Assembly: GCF_900107925.1 (NCBI RefSeq)
Contig: NZ_FNUJ01000002.1
Coordinates: 868,001 to 932,000 of the forward strand
Length of the DNA: 64,000 nucleotides
Source: Amycolatopsis pretoriensis
GTDB taxonomy: Bacteria; Actinomycetota; Actinomycetes; Mycobacteriales; Pseudonocardiaceae
Direction: 5' to 3'
Below are positions 1 to 8,605 of this stretch, piece after piece. Both the position numbers and the translations under genes were made by a program. Below the pieces are notes generated by a model. That model had not been told where the DNA came from, did not search any database, and saw only the letters and a list, made by a program, of their open reading frames with translations. The stretch's first letter is position 1. Each line of letters begins with the position of its first letter.

Positions 1-1758
1 CCTCGGAGGAGACCCCGGGGAACTCGGAGGCATGTTTGTTGTTCGCGTGCCCCGCGGCGATGTCGGCCGCGTCTTCCATGCGCTCCTCGTCAGTGCACAC
101 CGGGCAGCGCCGAGCACGGAAAGTTCCTGTCCTCGACGGAGTTCCTCGACCGATTCGCCCCGACGCAAGACGCCGTCGACCAGGTGTCGCAGTGGCTGGC
201 CACGCAGGGCCTGCACATGACCGGAGTCAGCGCCAACCGCCACTTTGTCGATGCCGAAGCCCCGACCGCAGCCCTGGAGACCGCGTTCGGGACGAGGATC
301 GCCACATTCCGCACCCGCGTCGACGGTGTCACCCGAACACTCACCGCCCCGGCCGCGCCCGTCACCGTGCCGACCTCGCTGCGCGCCTCGATCACCGCGG
401 TGCTGGGCCTGGACGACAGCGCCGCCCTGCTCAAGCCCCAGCACACACGCCCGGCCGCGGCGGCGGAGCAGCACTGCGCGCAGTGGTGGGGCGAGCAGAA
501 CAACACCGACGTCCCGCAGAAGTACCCGGCCGGTTTCCAGTCCAACTCCCTCTGCGGCTACACCGGCACGCAGGTCCGCGCGATGTACAAGCTAGGCAAC
601 GGAAACACCGGCGCCGGCACGACGATCGGCGTCGTCGGCGCCTACAACTCCGACACCGTCGTGGCCGACACCAACCAGGCCGCCGCCCAGCTCGGCGTCC
701 CGCCACTGGCGTCCGACCAGTACTCCACGGTCCTGCCGCAGGGCGGGTTCACCAACGCGCAAGAATGCGCTGCCGAGGGCTGGAACGCCGAACAGACCCT
801 CGATGTCCAGGCCTCGCACACCATCGCCCCGAGCGCGAAGATCCGCTACTACGCCGGGAAGACCTGCCAGGGCACCGGCATCTACGACGCGTTCAACCAG
901 GCCGTCACCGACAACGCCGTGGACGTGATCAGCAACAGCTACGGCAACGCCGACGGCGAAACATCCTTGCCGCAGGCGGCACGGGACCAGTTCAACAGCA
1001 TGGCGCTCCAGGCGGCGATCCAGGGCCAGACCATCACCGTGTCCACCGGCGACGCCGGCAACAACTCCGGCGCCGTCGGCCACCCGACCGCCAGCTTCCC
1101 CTCCTCGAGTCCCTGGGTCGTGGCCGTCGGCGGCACCAGCGTCGGCCTGGACCAGAACAACCAGCCGAAGGTGCTGACCGGGTGGGAGAACAGCGGCAAC
1201 ACCCAGTCCGGCAACGCGTGGGCGCCGCAGCGCGATGCTGACGGGCCGTTCGCCTCCGGCGCCGGGGGCGGGACTTCCGCGCTGTATGACGCTCCGGACT
1301 GGCAGGCCGGTGTCGTCTCCGGCGCAGGTGGGAAGCGGGCGGTGCCGGACATCGCCGCTTTGGCCGACTCCTACACCGGGATGCTGGTCGGGCAAACCAT
1401 CAAGGGCCAGTTCGGAATCGGCTCCTACGGCGGCACCTCACTCGCCTCGCCGCTGATCGCCGGGCTCGTCGCCGACGCCCAGCAGGCCCGCTCCGGCAAC
1501 GCCCGAGCCGGGCTACTCACCCCGGTCCTCTACAGCCTGCGCGGATCGAGCGCGATCGCGGACGTCACGCCGCAGAAGGCCGGGGTGTGGACGCCGATCA
1601 TGCACGCCTTCGGCGGCGTCGCCGTCCCCGGCGGACAGGGCAGCTACCTCATCGACTTCGACGCCCGCCCGCAGAACCTGCAAAGCGGCCCCGGCTGGGA
1701 CAACGTCACCGGCCTCGGCACCCCCGCCGACGGCTTCATCTCCGCGCTTTCCCAGTAA
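1..1758 (+). CDS. S53 family (sedolisin/kumamolisin-like) serine-carboxyl peptidase, 5' end missing
   Basis: Secreted acid-type endopeptidase of the S53 family, cut by the window edge. The reading frame is open from base 1 and coding is convincing from about base 105, where the end of a pro-kumamolisin activation domain is read. All catalytic elements are present: Glu (790-792) and Asp (802-804) in an E-x3-D helix, the oxyanion Asp in STGD (1051-1053), and the nucleophile Ser in GGTSLASP (1438-1440). The C-terminal GWDNVTGLGTP loop is typical of the family's calcium site. Upstream of about base 100 the same frame reads as Arg/Cys/Pro-rich sequence unlike a prodomain, so a frameshift or junction may lie there. 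The true start is outside the window. Two further exported-protein genes follow on the same strand. Confidence 0.9.
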   Translation, partial: PRRRPRGTRRHVCCSRAPRRCRPRLPCAPRQCTPGSAEHGKFLSSTEFLDRFAPTQDAVDQVSQWLATQGLHMTGVSANRHFVDAEAPTAALETAFGTRIATFRTRVDGVTRTLTAPAAPVTVPTSLRASITAVLGLDDSAALLKPQHTRPAAAAEQHCAQWWGEQNNTDVPQKYPAGFQSNSLCGYTGTQVRAMYKLGNGNTGAGTTIGVVGAYNSDTVVADTNQAAAQLGVPPLASDQYSTVLPQGGFTNAQECAAEGWNAEQTLDVQASHTIAPSAKIRYYAGKTCQGTGIYDAFNQAVTDNAVDVISNSYGNADGETSLPQAARDQFNSMALQAAIQGQTITVSTGDAGNNSGAVGHPTASFPSSSPWVVAVGGTSVGLDQNNQPKVLTGWENSGNTQSGNAWAPQRDADGPFASGAGGGTSALYDAPDWQAGVVSGAGGKRAVPDIAALADSYTGMLVGQTIKGQFGIGSYGGTSLASPLIAGLVADAQQARSGNARAGLLTPVLYSLRGSSAIADVTPQKAGVWTPIMHAFGGVAVPGGQGSYLIDFDARPQNLQSGPGWDNVTGLGTPADGFISALSQ

Positions 1759-1842
1759 CCACAACTTCTTCTCGCGGCAGGCCCGTTCGGCAGCGGGCGG
1801 GCGTGCCGCGGCCTTCATCGACTCTGAAGGAAGGACTGTTCC

Positions 1843-2712
1843 ATGTCCGAGATGCCACAGCCGGCCCCGAACCGGTGGCGGGTGCTCGCGCTCTGGCTGG
1901 CCGGGATCGCGCTCGTCGGTACCGCAGGCGTGCTGCTGGCGCCGTCACCGACCACACCCGACACCGCTCGCGGGGCCGACCCCGTCGAGCTGGGAGTCGA
2001 GCTCAGCGCCCCGGTCGTGGCCGCCCGGGCGGTTCCTACTCTGAGCGGGCTGCCTGAGGCGAGCACCTTCGGCACCATTCCGGGCGCCCCGCAGGACGCG
2101 ATGACCGATGAAGTACCGGACGGGCAGCTCGTGCACCCGACCGAGCCGGTGCCGGTGTTCGACCAGCCCGGGGGTACGGCCATCGCGGTCCTGCCGATCA
2201 CCCAGCTCGGGTCCGACATGTGGGTGCCGGTGATCGAAGAGGAACCGGGCTGGGTGCAGGTGCTGCTGCCGTCGCGGCCCAACGGCTCCACCGGCTGGCT
2301 GTCCACCCAGGACAACACTCTCGACAGCCGATCAACCACCGACCAGATCGTCATCGACCGGGCCGCGTTCCGACTCACTCTCTATCGCGATCACCAGCAG
2401 ATCGGCACCTGGAGCGTCGGCGTCGGCATGCCGGCCGCGCCGACCCCGACCGGGCGGACCTTTGTCCTGGCCTCGATGACCGACGCGAAACAGAAATTCA
2501 GCCCGGTGATCTTCCCGCTCGGGATCCACTCGGCGACGTTCACCACCTACGGCGGCGGCCCGGGGACCACGGGAATCCACGGCTGGCCGACCACCGACGT
2601 GTTCGGCCGCCCGTCCAGCGACGGATGCATCCGCGTCCCCGCTGACGCTCTCGCCACGTTCACGAATCCGGCAGATCCGGTGCCCATCGGCACCCCGGTT
2701 CTCATCCGCTGA
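1843..2712 (+). CDS. L,D-transpeptidase (YkuD domain) with N-terminal membrane anchor
   Basis: Cell-wall enzyme predicted to form 3-3 peptidoglycan cross-links or attach proteins to peptidoglycan outside the membrane. The 289-residue protein has a single hydrophobic segment at about residues 13-34, a linker, an SH3-like region around residues 90-155 and a C-terminal YkuD domain. The catalytic signature is visible: His in GIHGW and Cys262 in SSDGCIR (codon 2626-2628). The start is supported by a GAAGGAAGGA ribosome binding site a few bases upstream. It lies between two other exported-protein genes; all three may be co-transcribed. Family assignment is firm, physiological substrate is inferred. 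Confidence 0.88.
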   Translation: MSEMPQPAPNRWRVLALWLAGIALVGTAGVLLAPSPTTPDTARGADPVELGVELSAPVVAARAVPTLSGLPEASTFGTIPGAPQDAMTDEVPDGQLVHPTEPVPVFDQPGGTAIAVLPITQLGSDMWVPVIEEEPGWVQVLLPSRPNGSTGWLSTQDNTLDSRSTTDQIVIDRAAFRLTLYRDHQQIGTWSVGVGMPAAPTPTGRTFVLASMTDAKQKFSPVIFPLGIHSATFTTYGGGPGTTGIHGWPTTDVFGRPSSDGCIRVPADALATFTNPADPVPIGTPVLIR

Positions 2713-2746
2713 CCCAACTACGCCAACACTTCTGGAGAAACCAGCC

Positions 2747-3496
2747 ATGAACACCACTCGTAGTGCCCTCGCCGCCGCCGGAGCCGGTGCGCTGCTCATC
2801 GGCACCCTCACCACCCTCGCTTCCAGCTGCACCCCCGCGACCGCGGCGCCGCCCGCCCTCTCAGCAGCCGCCGCGACGTCGACGGCGACGGGGATCTCGG
2901 TCTCCGGCGGCGAGCACCTCTCGGCCAGTCCCAGTGTGTCCAGCAGCGGCGCGATCAAGTCCGCCGGCGGCTCGGTGTCCAGTCCCAGCGGCGCGGTCGT
3001 GGCCAGCGGCATCAGCCTGCAGGCCGGCGCCGGATTCGGCGAAGCCCGTGTTACGTCGGTGCGGGTCGGCGGAACCACGGTCGGGCCGTTCGTCGCGACG
3101 TGCCGCAACGGCGCCATCACCACCAGCGCCCCGAAGGGCGGCAGCGGCAACCTCAAGGTCACCGGCGGCGGCCGTGGCACGGCCGGGGTCATCACCGTCA
3201 CCACCGGCACCGCCCCTACCCGCACCACTGGATCCGGCGGACCGACGTCGACGAAGCCGACCGCGGGCCCGGCGATCACGGTGACCGTGGCGACGGTCAG
3301 CTGCGGTGTCGGTACCCCGCCGCCGACCGGCAACCCGCCCGCCGGCACCCGCCCGGCCCCGACGCACAAGCCCGGGGCACCGGGGACGTCGCGGCCGGGT
3401 GTGCCGGGCCAGCGGCACCAGCAGGGCGACAACCCGGGTGACCGGACCGCGCCCAAGCCGCAGCCCAAGCCCGGCCACGTCGCCGTCACCGGCTGA
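2747..3496 (+). CDS. Secreted Ser/Gly/Thr/Pro-rich protein of unknown function
   Basis: A 249-residue protein with a typical export signal (Arg near the start, Ala/Leu-rich core to about residue 30, then an SSC site that is only a poor lipobox). The mature part has a compact Ser/Gly/Val-rich beta-like segment (about residues 45-150) with one Cys, then a Thr/Pro/Gly linker with a second Cys and a strongly Pro/Lys/Arg-rich tail, as seen in wall-associated or extracellular actinomycete proteins. I recognise no enzyme motif. A GGAG ribosome binding site precedes the ATG. Neighbours (S53 peptidase, L,D-transpeptidase) suggest a cell-surface role; this is inference only. Confidence 0.7.
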   Translation: MNTTRSALAAAGAGALLIGTLTTLASSCTPATAAPPALSAAAATSTATGISVSGGEHLSASPSVSSSGAIKSAGGSVSSPSGAVVASGISLQAGAGFGEARVTSVRVGGTTVGPFVATCRNGAITTSAPKGGSGNLKVTGGGRGTAGVITVTTGTAPTRTTGSGGPTSTKPTAGPAITVTVATVSCGVGTPPPTGNPPAGTRPAPTHKPGAPGTSRPGVPGQRHQQGDNPGDRTAPKPQPKPGHVAVTG

Positions 3497-3507
3497 CCCT
3501 CCAGACC

Positions 3508-3556
3508 GCGCGGGCCCGCGCCCCCACCTCAACCCCCCTCCAGCGCGGGCCCGCGC
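3508..3556. repeat. Pair of identical 14-bp perfect palindromes between genes
   Basis: The same self-complementary 14-mer, GCGCGGGCCCGCGC, occurs at 3508-3521 and again at 3543-3556, 35 bp apart centre to centre, in the 150-bp gap after the secreted-protein gene. Each copy could form a short GC stem. A bipartite protein-binding site or a transcription-attenuating structure is possible; no T-run follows, so a classical intrinsic terminator is not supported. Confidence 0.45.
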
Positions 3557-3648
3557 ACCCCGTCCGCTCCCACGTCCCCGCCGGGCGCCCCTCCCCACGC
3601 CCGCACCACCACTCAACCCAGCCGACCCGCCGAACCGGGGAGATCCTC

Positions 3649-4758
3649 ATGTCCACACTCGTTTTCAGCCACGCCAGCACCGACTACCCCGACACCTCCA
3701 CGCCCTCCGACGACGACCGGGCCGTGCACTTCATCGGCTCGCTGCCCGCCGTCCTGACCGGCGACCACCGCGAAACCATGCAGTGGTTCCTCGACCACAG
3801 CACCGACACCTCGCTGACCGGGCTGCCGTGCGATCCGGACCCGCGGTGGATCATCGACTGGCTCGACGGCCTCGCCGCCGTCGACGCCCTCGAACCCGTC
3901 CGCACCGGCGCCTCCGCCGACTACGACGACATGCCGACCTACCGCCTCAAGCGCGACCGCTGGCTGGAATCCGAGGACCTGTCCCTCGGCCGCGCCGCCC
4001 ACACCGACGCCGTCATGGCCGCCCGCGCCCAGCTGCACGACGACCGCGACTTCCCGCCGCACCAAGTGTCGATCCCCAACCCGTACGACCTGTCGCTGTT
4101 CACCTTCGGCAGCCCCGCTGCCGCGGTCACTCATCTTCCGGTGTTCCGCCAGGCCGTGCTCGACGACGTCCACACCATCCACCGCCTACACGGCAACCAG
4201 GTCGTCTTCCAGCTCGAAACCCCCGCCGTCCTCGCCACGCTGGACCGCACCCCACGGCCGCTCTGGCCCGCCGCAGTACGGGCGCTGGCAAAGCAGGTCG
4301 CCCGCGTCTTCGCCGACGGCCCCCGCGAGGCGACGTGGCGGATCCACCTCTGCCACGGCGACCTCGGCCACCAGCCCCTGTTCGAACTCTCCGACCTCGT
4401 GCCCGCCGTGCAGTTCCTCAACGCCCTGCACAAGCAGCTGCGACGGCTGCGGATCCCGATGCCGGCGGTGCACATCCCGATGTGCACCGGCGCCCAGGCC
4501 CCGTCCACGGATCCGCGGTTCTACCGGGCGCTGCGGCACCTGCGCCGGGATATCGACGTTATCGCCGGCCTCGTCGATGAAACCCACCCGGAGGCTTCCG
4601 GCACTGCGCTCGGGCTGGTCGAGACCGAACTGGACCGACCGGTGCTCGCGGTCGCCGCCGCCTGCGGCTACGGCCGTCGACTGGTTCCCGCCGCGGTCGC
4701 CAACGCCGCACTCGCGTGCGAACTCGCCCATCACACCACCGACACCCCGGCCCGCTGA
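3649..4758 (+). CDS. MetE/UROD-like TIM-barrel protein (methionine synthase-like), function unknown
   Basis: A 369-residue protein with blocks reminiscent of the cobalamin-independent methionine synthase / uroporphyrinogen decarboxylase superfamily: a Pro/Asn-containing strand (SIPNPYDLSLF, about residue 142), FQLETPAVL (about 186) and a His/Cys pair region (HLCHGDLGH near 232 and HIPMC near 274) that could be a metal or thiolate site. It is half the size of MetE and lacks the folate-binding N-terminal barrel, so methionine synthesis is unlikely. A GGGGAGA ribosome binding site precedes the ATG. It heads a short same-strand cassette with a cupin, a mini HTH protein and a KAS III-like protein; a shared small-molecule pathway is inferred. 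Confidence 0.6.
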   Translation: MSTLVFSHASTDYPDTSTPSDDDRAVHFIGSLPAVLTGDHRETMQWFLDHSTDTSLTGLPCDPDPRWIIDWLDGLAAVDALEPVRTGASADYDDMPTYRLKRDRWLESEDLSLGRAAHTDAVMAARAQLHDDRDFPPHQVSIPNPYDLSLFTFGSPAAAVTHLPVFRQAVLDDVHTIHRLHGNQVVFQLETPAVLATLDRTPRPLWPAAVRALAKQVARVFADGPREATWRIHLCHGDLGHQPLFELSDLVPAVQFLNALHKQLRRLRIPMPAVHIPMCTGAQAPSTDPRFYRALRHLRRDIDVIAGLVDETHPEASGTALGLVETELDRPVLAVAAACGYGRRLVPAAVANAALACELAHHTTDTPAR

Positions 4759-4780
4759 CCCAATGGAGAGGACTGCCGTT

Positions 4781-5254
4781 ATGGACGCCACGACCACGCC
4801 GATGCCGTCCGCGGCCGGGAATCTGGCCAGCGAAGAGGAGGCACTGAAGCCGATCCTGCGCACCGGGATCGTGCTCACTCGGGCGCTATCGGGCGGCCGG
4901 ATGCACTTGCCCGGGGCTACCACTCTCGCCCCGCAACGTCATGACACCACCGAGACCGCGATCGCGATCATCAGCGGCCACGTCGCGATCCTCTCCGGCA
5001 ACGCCATGCAGCCCTTCCACCCGCAGGCCGGGGACATGATCTACATCCCGGCGACCCTGCCGTACGCGGTCGTGAACCTCAGCAACAACGCCTCCGTCCT
5101 CGCGTTGGTCTTCCGGACCGACCCCGGCTTCGACACCGACGTGCATCGCATGCCCGAACTCGACCAGGCCGTCTGCGACCAGATCCCCGACCTGCGCCGC
5201 GCCCACCACAAGGCACTCCTCACTCGGCGCAGCGGCCGCGCCCGCCGCACCTGA
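4781..5254 (+). CDS. Cupin-domain protein
   Basis: A 157-residue single-domain beta-barrel protein. The middle (about residues 45-115) has the cupin pattern: an entry strand with GGRMHLPGATTLAPQRHD, an ETAIAIISGHVAIL strand, and the second motif around FHPQAGDMIYIPATLPYAVVNLS. The His/Glu spacing is compatible with a metal site but not complete enough to name a reaction. I chose the second ATG (4781) because GGAGAGG lies at a suitable distance before it; an in-frame ATG exists at 4763. It follows the MetE-like gene by 22 bp. It could be an enzyme, such as an isomerase or dioxygenase, or a ligand-sensing protein. Confidence 0.72.
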   Translation: MDATTTPMPSAAGNLASEEEALKPILRTGIVLTRALSGGRMHLPGATTLAPQRHDTTETAIAIISGHVAILSGNAMQPFHPQAGDMIYIPATLPYAVVNLSNNASVLALVFRTDPGFDTDVHRMPELDQAVCDQIPDLRRAHHKALLTRRSGRARRT

Positions 5255-5362
5255 ACCCGCTCCCACCCTCCGCCCAGCACCACGCCACCCGCCGACCAGC
5301 CCCGTTCGGCTCCTCCCCGTCACCTGGCGTGCCACAACGACCGGCTCGATCAGGAAGACGTC

Positions 5363-5548
5363 ATGCGCACCTGGATCACCGACACCGCCCGCGACCTACT
5401 CGACCACCCGCCACCCGGCGGACCGCTCACACTCGACGAGATCGCCGCCTGCGCCAGCATCACCACCCACCACCTCCGGGCCTACTACAGCTCGGTCGAG
5501 GCCATCGTCGCCGACATCCCCGCACGCCCGAGCCAGAGGGGGCGGTGA
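5363..5548 (+). CDS. Mini TetR-type helix-turn-helix protein
   Basis: Only 61 residues. Residues about 21-52 match the DNA-binding helices of TetR regulators (LTLDEIAACASITTHHLRAYYSS, then a short acidic helix), but the ligand-binding body that normally adds 130-150 residues is absent. A GGAAG ribosome binding site precedes the ATG, and its TGA overlaps the next ATG as TGATG, so translation is coupled to the KAS III-like gene. It may be a genuine stand-alone DNA-binding peptide or the stump of a deleted TetR gene; the clean coupling favours a kept gene. Confidence 0.55.
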   Translation: MRTWITDTARDLLDHPPPGGPLTLDEIAACASITTHHLRAYYSSVEAIVADIPARPSQRGR

Positions 5549-6333
5549 TGACGATGCGTTGGAAGAACCTCCACCTGCGCGGCGTCGGCGCCGCACTCGG
5601 CGAGCTCGTGGCCGTGGAGGACCTCGAAACCGAGTCGACGCTGCGCGGAGTGACCAGCCAGCGCGCGGTGTCGATCGCGCACGGCAGCACCGGGATGGAT
5701 CTGGCCGTGCGTGCCGGGCGCAACGCCCTCGCCAGCATGGCCATCACCACCACCGGCGCCCTGCCCGTCCCCGACCTGCACTTCCACGCCGCGATCTGGC
5801 GCGGCAGCCGCGGCATCGACTTCTGGTCCCGCGCCGCCTACGTCCGCTCCCGCCTCGGCCTGCCCGCCGGCCGCGGTATCGCCACCGAGCTCAACGCCAT
5901 GAGCAACAGCCTCGTCGGCGGCATCGACATCTCCGCACGCGTCCTCGCCGGCAGCCCCGACCTCGACACCGTCCTGCTCACCGGCGGCGAAACCTTCGGC
6001 CCACCCGCCTTCGACCACCTCACCGCCGACCACGGCATCGCCTACGGCGACGGCGGCTCCGCCCTCATCCTCGGCCGCCAGCCCGGCCTCGCCCGCGTCG
6101 TCGCCACCAGCTCCTACACCGACCCCACCCTCGAACAACTCCACCGCGGCAACGATCGGTTCCTCCCCGCCGGCACCACCGAACTCGGGATAGAACGGAT
6201 CCGCGAGCGGAAACGCCAGTACACAGACGCCGTCGGCGCGGACTCGATCACCCGCCGCAATCACGACGGCGTCCGCGCCGTCATCGACGAAGCGCTCCAC
6301 GACGCCGGCCGGCAGCTCGACCAGCTGCGCTAG
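5548..6333 (+). CDS. KAS III-like acyltransferase, N-terminal half (ends at in-frame TAG)
   Basis: First part of a thiolase-fold protein of the 3-oxoacyl-ACP synthase III / acyltransferase family. Where KAS III enzymes carry the catalytic Cys (LNAACSG-type motif) this protein reads LNAMSNS, so Ser119 (codon 5902-5904) replaces Cys. Ser at this position is known in DpsC-like starter-unit acyltransferases. The frame stops at TAG 6331-6333 and resumes in the same frame with the missing C-terminal half (6337-6651). The start overlaps the mini-HTH stop. Either a recent amber mutation has split the gene, the TAG is a base error, or the halves are made separately. An O- or thio-ester-forming acyl transfer is inferred from family knowledge. 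Confidence 0.65.
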   Translation: MTMRWKNLHLRGVGAALGELVAVEDLETESTLRGVTSQRAVSIAHGSTGMDLAVRAGRNALASMAITTTGALPVPDLHFHAAIWRGSRGIDFWSRAAYVRSRLGLPAGRGIATELNAMSNSLVGGIDISARVLAGSPDLDTVLLTGGETFGPPAFDHLTADHGIAYGDGGSALILGRQPGLARVVATSSYTDPTLEQLHRGNDRFLPAGTTELGIERIRERKRQYTDAVGADSITRRNHDGVRAVIDEALHDAGRQLDQLR

Positions 6334-6336
6334 GTC

Positions 6337-6651
6337 GTGCTGCCGCACTACGGACGGCACCTGCTCGACACCCACTGCCTGCAACCGCTCGGCATCACCG
6401 CCGACCGCACGTTGTGCCACGCCGGCGACCAATGGGGCCACATCGGACCCAACGACCAGATCATCGACCTCACCCACCTGATCACGCGCGGCGCCGTCGT
6501 CCCCGGCGACCACGTCGCCTTGCTCGGCATCGGTATCGGCATGACATGGACCGCCGCGATTCTCCGCATCGACGCGGTGCCGCCCAGCCTCAGTGTCCTC
6601 GCCCCGCCCCTGCGCTGGCCCTGGCGCACCCCAGCCGACCCGCAGCGCTAA
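6337..6651 (+). CDS. KAS III-like acyltransferase, C-terminal half (separated by TAG)
   Basis: In-frame continuation of the preceding half; the GTG at 6337 is the first possible start after the stop and has no clear ribosome binding site. It begins with VLPHYGR, the conserved catalytic His region of KAS III enzymes (His codon 6346-6348). The second catalytic residue, normally Asn in a GN motif, appears as His in WGHIGPN. The tail GDHVALLGIGIGMTWTAAIL is the typical glycine-rich end of the fold. The conservation on both sides of the stop suggests the interruption is recent. Confidence 0.6.
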   Translation: MLPHYGRHLLDTHCLQPLGITADRTLCHAGDQWGHIGPNDQIIDLTHLITRGAVVPGDHVALLGIGIGMTWTAAILRIDAVPPSLSVLAPPLRWPWRTPADPQR

Positions 6652-6688
6652 TCACCGGCCCGACACGCCAAGTTCCCGAGGACTCCCG

Positions 6689-8605
6689 ATGCCAGACACC
6701 TACCTGCCGTCGCGCCTCGACCAGGCCGTCTTCAGCGCCCCCTTCATCATCATCGACGCAGACAATCACGCACACACGATCACCCGCCGCCTCGACGACG
6801 CCGCCACGATCCTCAACACCGACGACGCGGCCCGAGCAATCGTGGGCACCCTCCGCCCGCCCCTCCTTGCCATCGACATCGACCCCGAAGACACCGGCGC
6901 ACATGCCGACGCGGGCGAGGCCGTCGCCGAACAGCTACTCCTGTGGGCCGATCGCTACGGCCTGCCTTGCCTCCGGCGCGCTTCCGGCCGCCCAGGGCAC
7001 ACCCACCTCCTCATCAAGACACCGGCATGCCTTCGTCAAGAACTGCAGCGCGTCGTCTACGCGGTCGCCACCAGGCACAACGTCTCCGCCACCGTCCGGT
7101 CAACGATCCGGCTCACCTCCTCACCACACCGACACCGGCTGCCCAGCCCGATCCTGAGCTGCACGCTGAGGACAAGCGACGTGCCAGAGCTCGTCACGTC
7201 GAGGGCCCCGCGGGTTATACGACCGGCGCGTCGCCGCGGAGCCTCGAACGTCAGCAGGTCCGAAAGCGAATACGGCCACGCCCTCGCGCTCGCCCGCGCC
7301 GGCCACACCACAGCGCACGCCTGGGCATTCGCCAACCTCGCCGGCACCAAGGCCCGCGAGATCGGACGGCAAGCCTGGCGACGCTGGTTCTGGGCACCCG
7401 CCACCACGATCGCCGCCGCCGAACGCGGCCTCACCGAGCAGCAGGCGTGGGACCTCTTCCACCAAGCGTCCCCGACGCAAGCCGCCCACGTCGGGAGAGA
7501 CGCCTGGCGCCACAACCGCTGGCTATTCGCACTTCGCGAGGCGGCCGAACCTAGACCCCGACGACGACGCCTGGAACCACCTCAAGCCAGCGACCACCAA
7601 AACGAACCGTCAGCTCGTCAGCTCCGACACGTCCGTGCCGAGCTCCAAGCGGCCGTGGACAGCCAGCTGACGCGCGGAGCCAGCACGCCCGTACGCACCG
7701 CCACGATCGCAGGCGTACGGATCAGTAGCTTGCGCGCAGCTCTTGACGCATTCGCGCACGCCGTCCTCACGACACGGGGATCAATCTCGATTCGCCACTG
7801 GGCCGAGAGCGCCAACCTCGATCCCAAGACTGTGCGGCGCGCACGAGATGCCGCTCTCAAGCTGGGCATCCTGAAACGTGTGCACCAGTACACCGGAGGG
7901 GAGACAGACTGCGACGCATTCATGTTAACTGAAGGTACAACGAGAAATCCCAACACAGAATTAACTTCCCCCACTCCGTACACCCCCAGCCTCGGCCAAG
8001 CGAACCCCTTCAGACTGTGGTCACAGCATCAGCGCGACAGACGCCAATTCGCCATCAACCACAGCCTGAGATTCAAGACCGCACAACACCGGAGTCATCG
8101 CCCATCAGAGCTGGATTCCTCAATCCCCGGCGTCACTCCAGGACATCACGCTGACTCTTGCCCCCGACACCCCACCGCCGGAGATAACCGGGGGCGAGGC
8201 CGCGACCGCGGCAGTGCGTCCCTGGTCCACGCCGGGCCATCGCTACCGCCGCTACCACGACGTCATCCGCGATCTCACCCCACCGAAGCTGTTCGAGAAC
8301 CGACTGTGCTTCCGCCTGAAGCACCTCGATTACACAACTCCACAAATCGGGATGCACTTCGGACACATGGGTTTCTTCGACTCCATGGACACCAACGAAG
8401 CTCTCGCGCACGAAACCGCTCTGCGGCACTTGATGCGCGACCACAACGACGAGCTTTCCACCATGAAACCGTCGTGGCGGCGACTACCCTTCAGAACCCT
8501 CATCGGAGACCCGTTCGACCTCAGCCGCCGCCCGCTGATGGGCGCAGTCGGAACCTTGACCATCCGCGGAGGCGACTCTCCCAGCGTGGTCCTGCATCAG
8601 CGTGA
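6689..8605 (+). CDS. Primase/replication-initiator-like protein of mobile-element type; C-terminal end doubtful
   Basis: The N-terminal ~150 residues resemble archaeo-eukaryotic primase-type domains: an acidic IDIDPED motif (about residue 65) followed by GRPGHTHLLI (about residue 106). A basic middle part follows, then a winged-helix-like segment (IRHWAESANLDPKTVRRARDAALKLGIL, about residues 370-397). Such proteins serve plasmids and integrative elements of actinomycetes. A GAGGA site precedes the ATG. From about base 8070 the neighbouring frame is clearly the coding one, so the last ~180 residues here (Arg/His/Pro-rich) are probably not native: the gene looks truncated or frameshifted into the next ORF. 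The replication role is inferred. Confidence 0.5.
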   Translation: MPDTYLPSRLDQAVFSAPFIIIDADNHAHTITRRLDDAATILNTDDAARAIVGTLRPPLLAIDIDPEDTGAHADAGEAVAEQLLLWADRYGLPCLRRASGRPGHTHLLIKTPACLRQELQRVVYAVATRHNVSATVRSTIRLTSSPHRHRLPSPILSCTLRTSDVPELVTSRAPRVIRPARRRGASNVSRSESEYGHALALARAGHTTAHAWAFANLAGTKAREIGRQAWRRWFWAPATTIAAAERGLTEQQAWDLFHQASPTQAAHVGRDAWRHNRWLFALREAAEPRPRRRRLEPPQASDHQNEPSARQLRHVRAELQAAVDSQLTRGASTPVRTATIAGVRISSLRAALDAFAHAVLTTRGSISIRHWAESANLDPKTVRRARDAALKLGILKRVHQYTGGETDCDAFMLTEGTTRNPNTELTSPTPYTPSLGQANPFRLWSQHQRDRRQFAINHSLRFKTAQHRSHRPSELDSSIPGVTPGHHADSCPRHPTAGDNRGRGRDRGSASLVHAGPSLPPLPRRHPRSHPTEAVREPTVLPPEAPRLHNSTNRDALRTHGFLRLHGHQRSSRARNRSAALDARPQRRAFHHETVVAATTLQNPHRRPVRPQPPPADGRSRNLDHPRRRLSQRGPASA

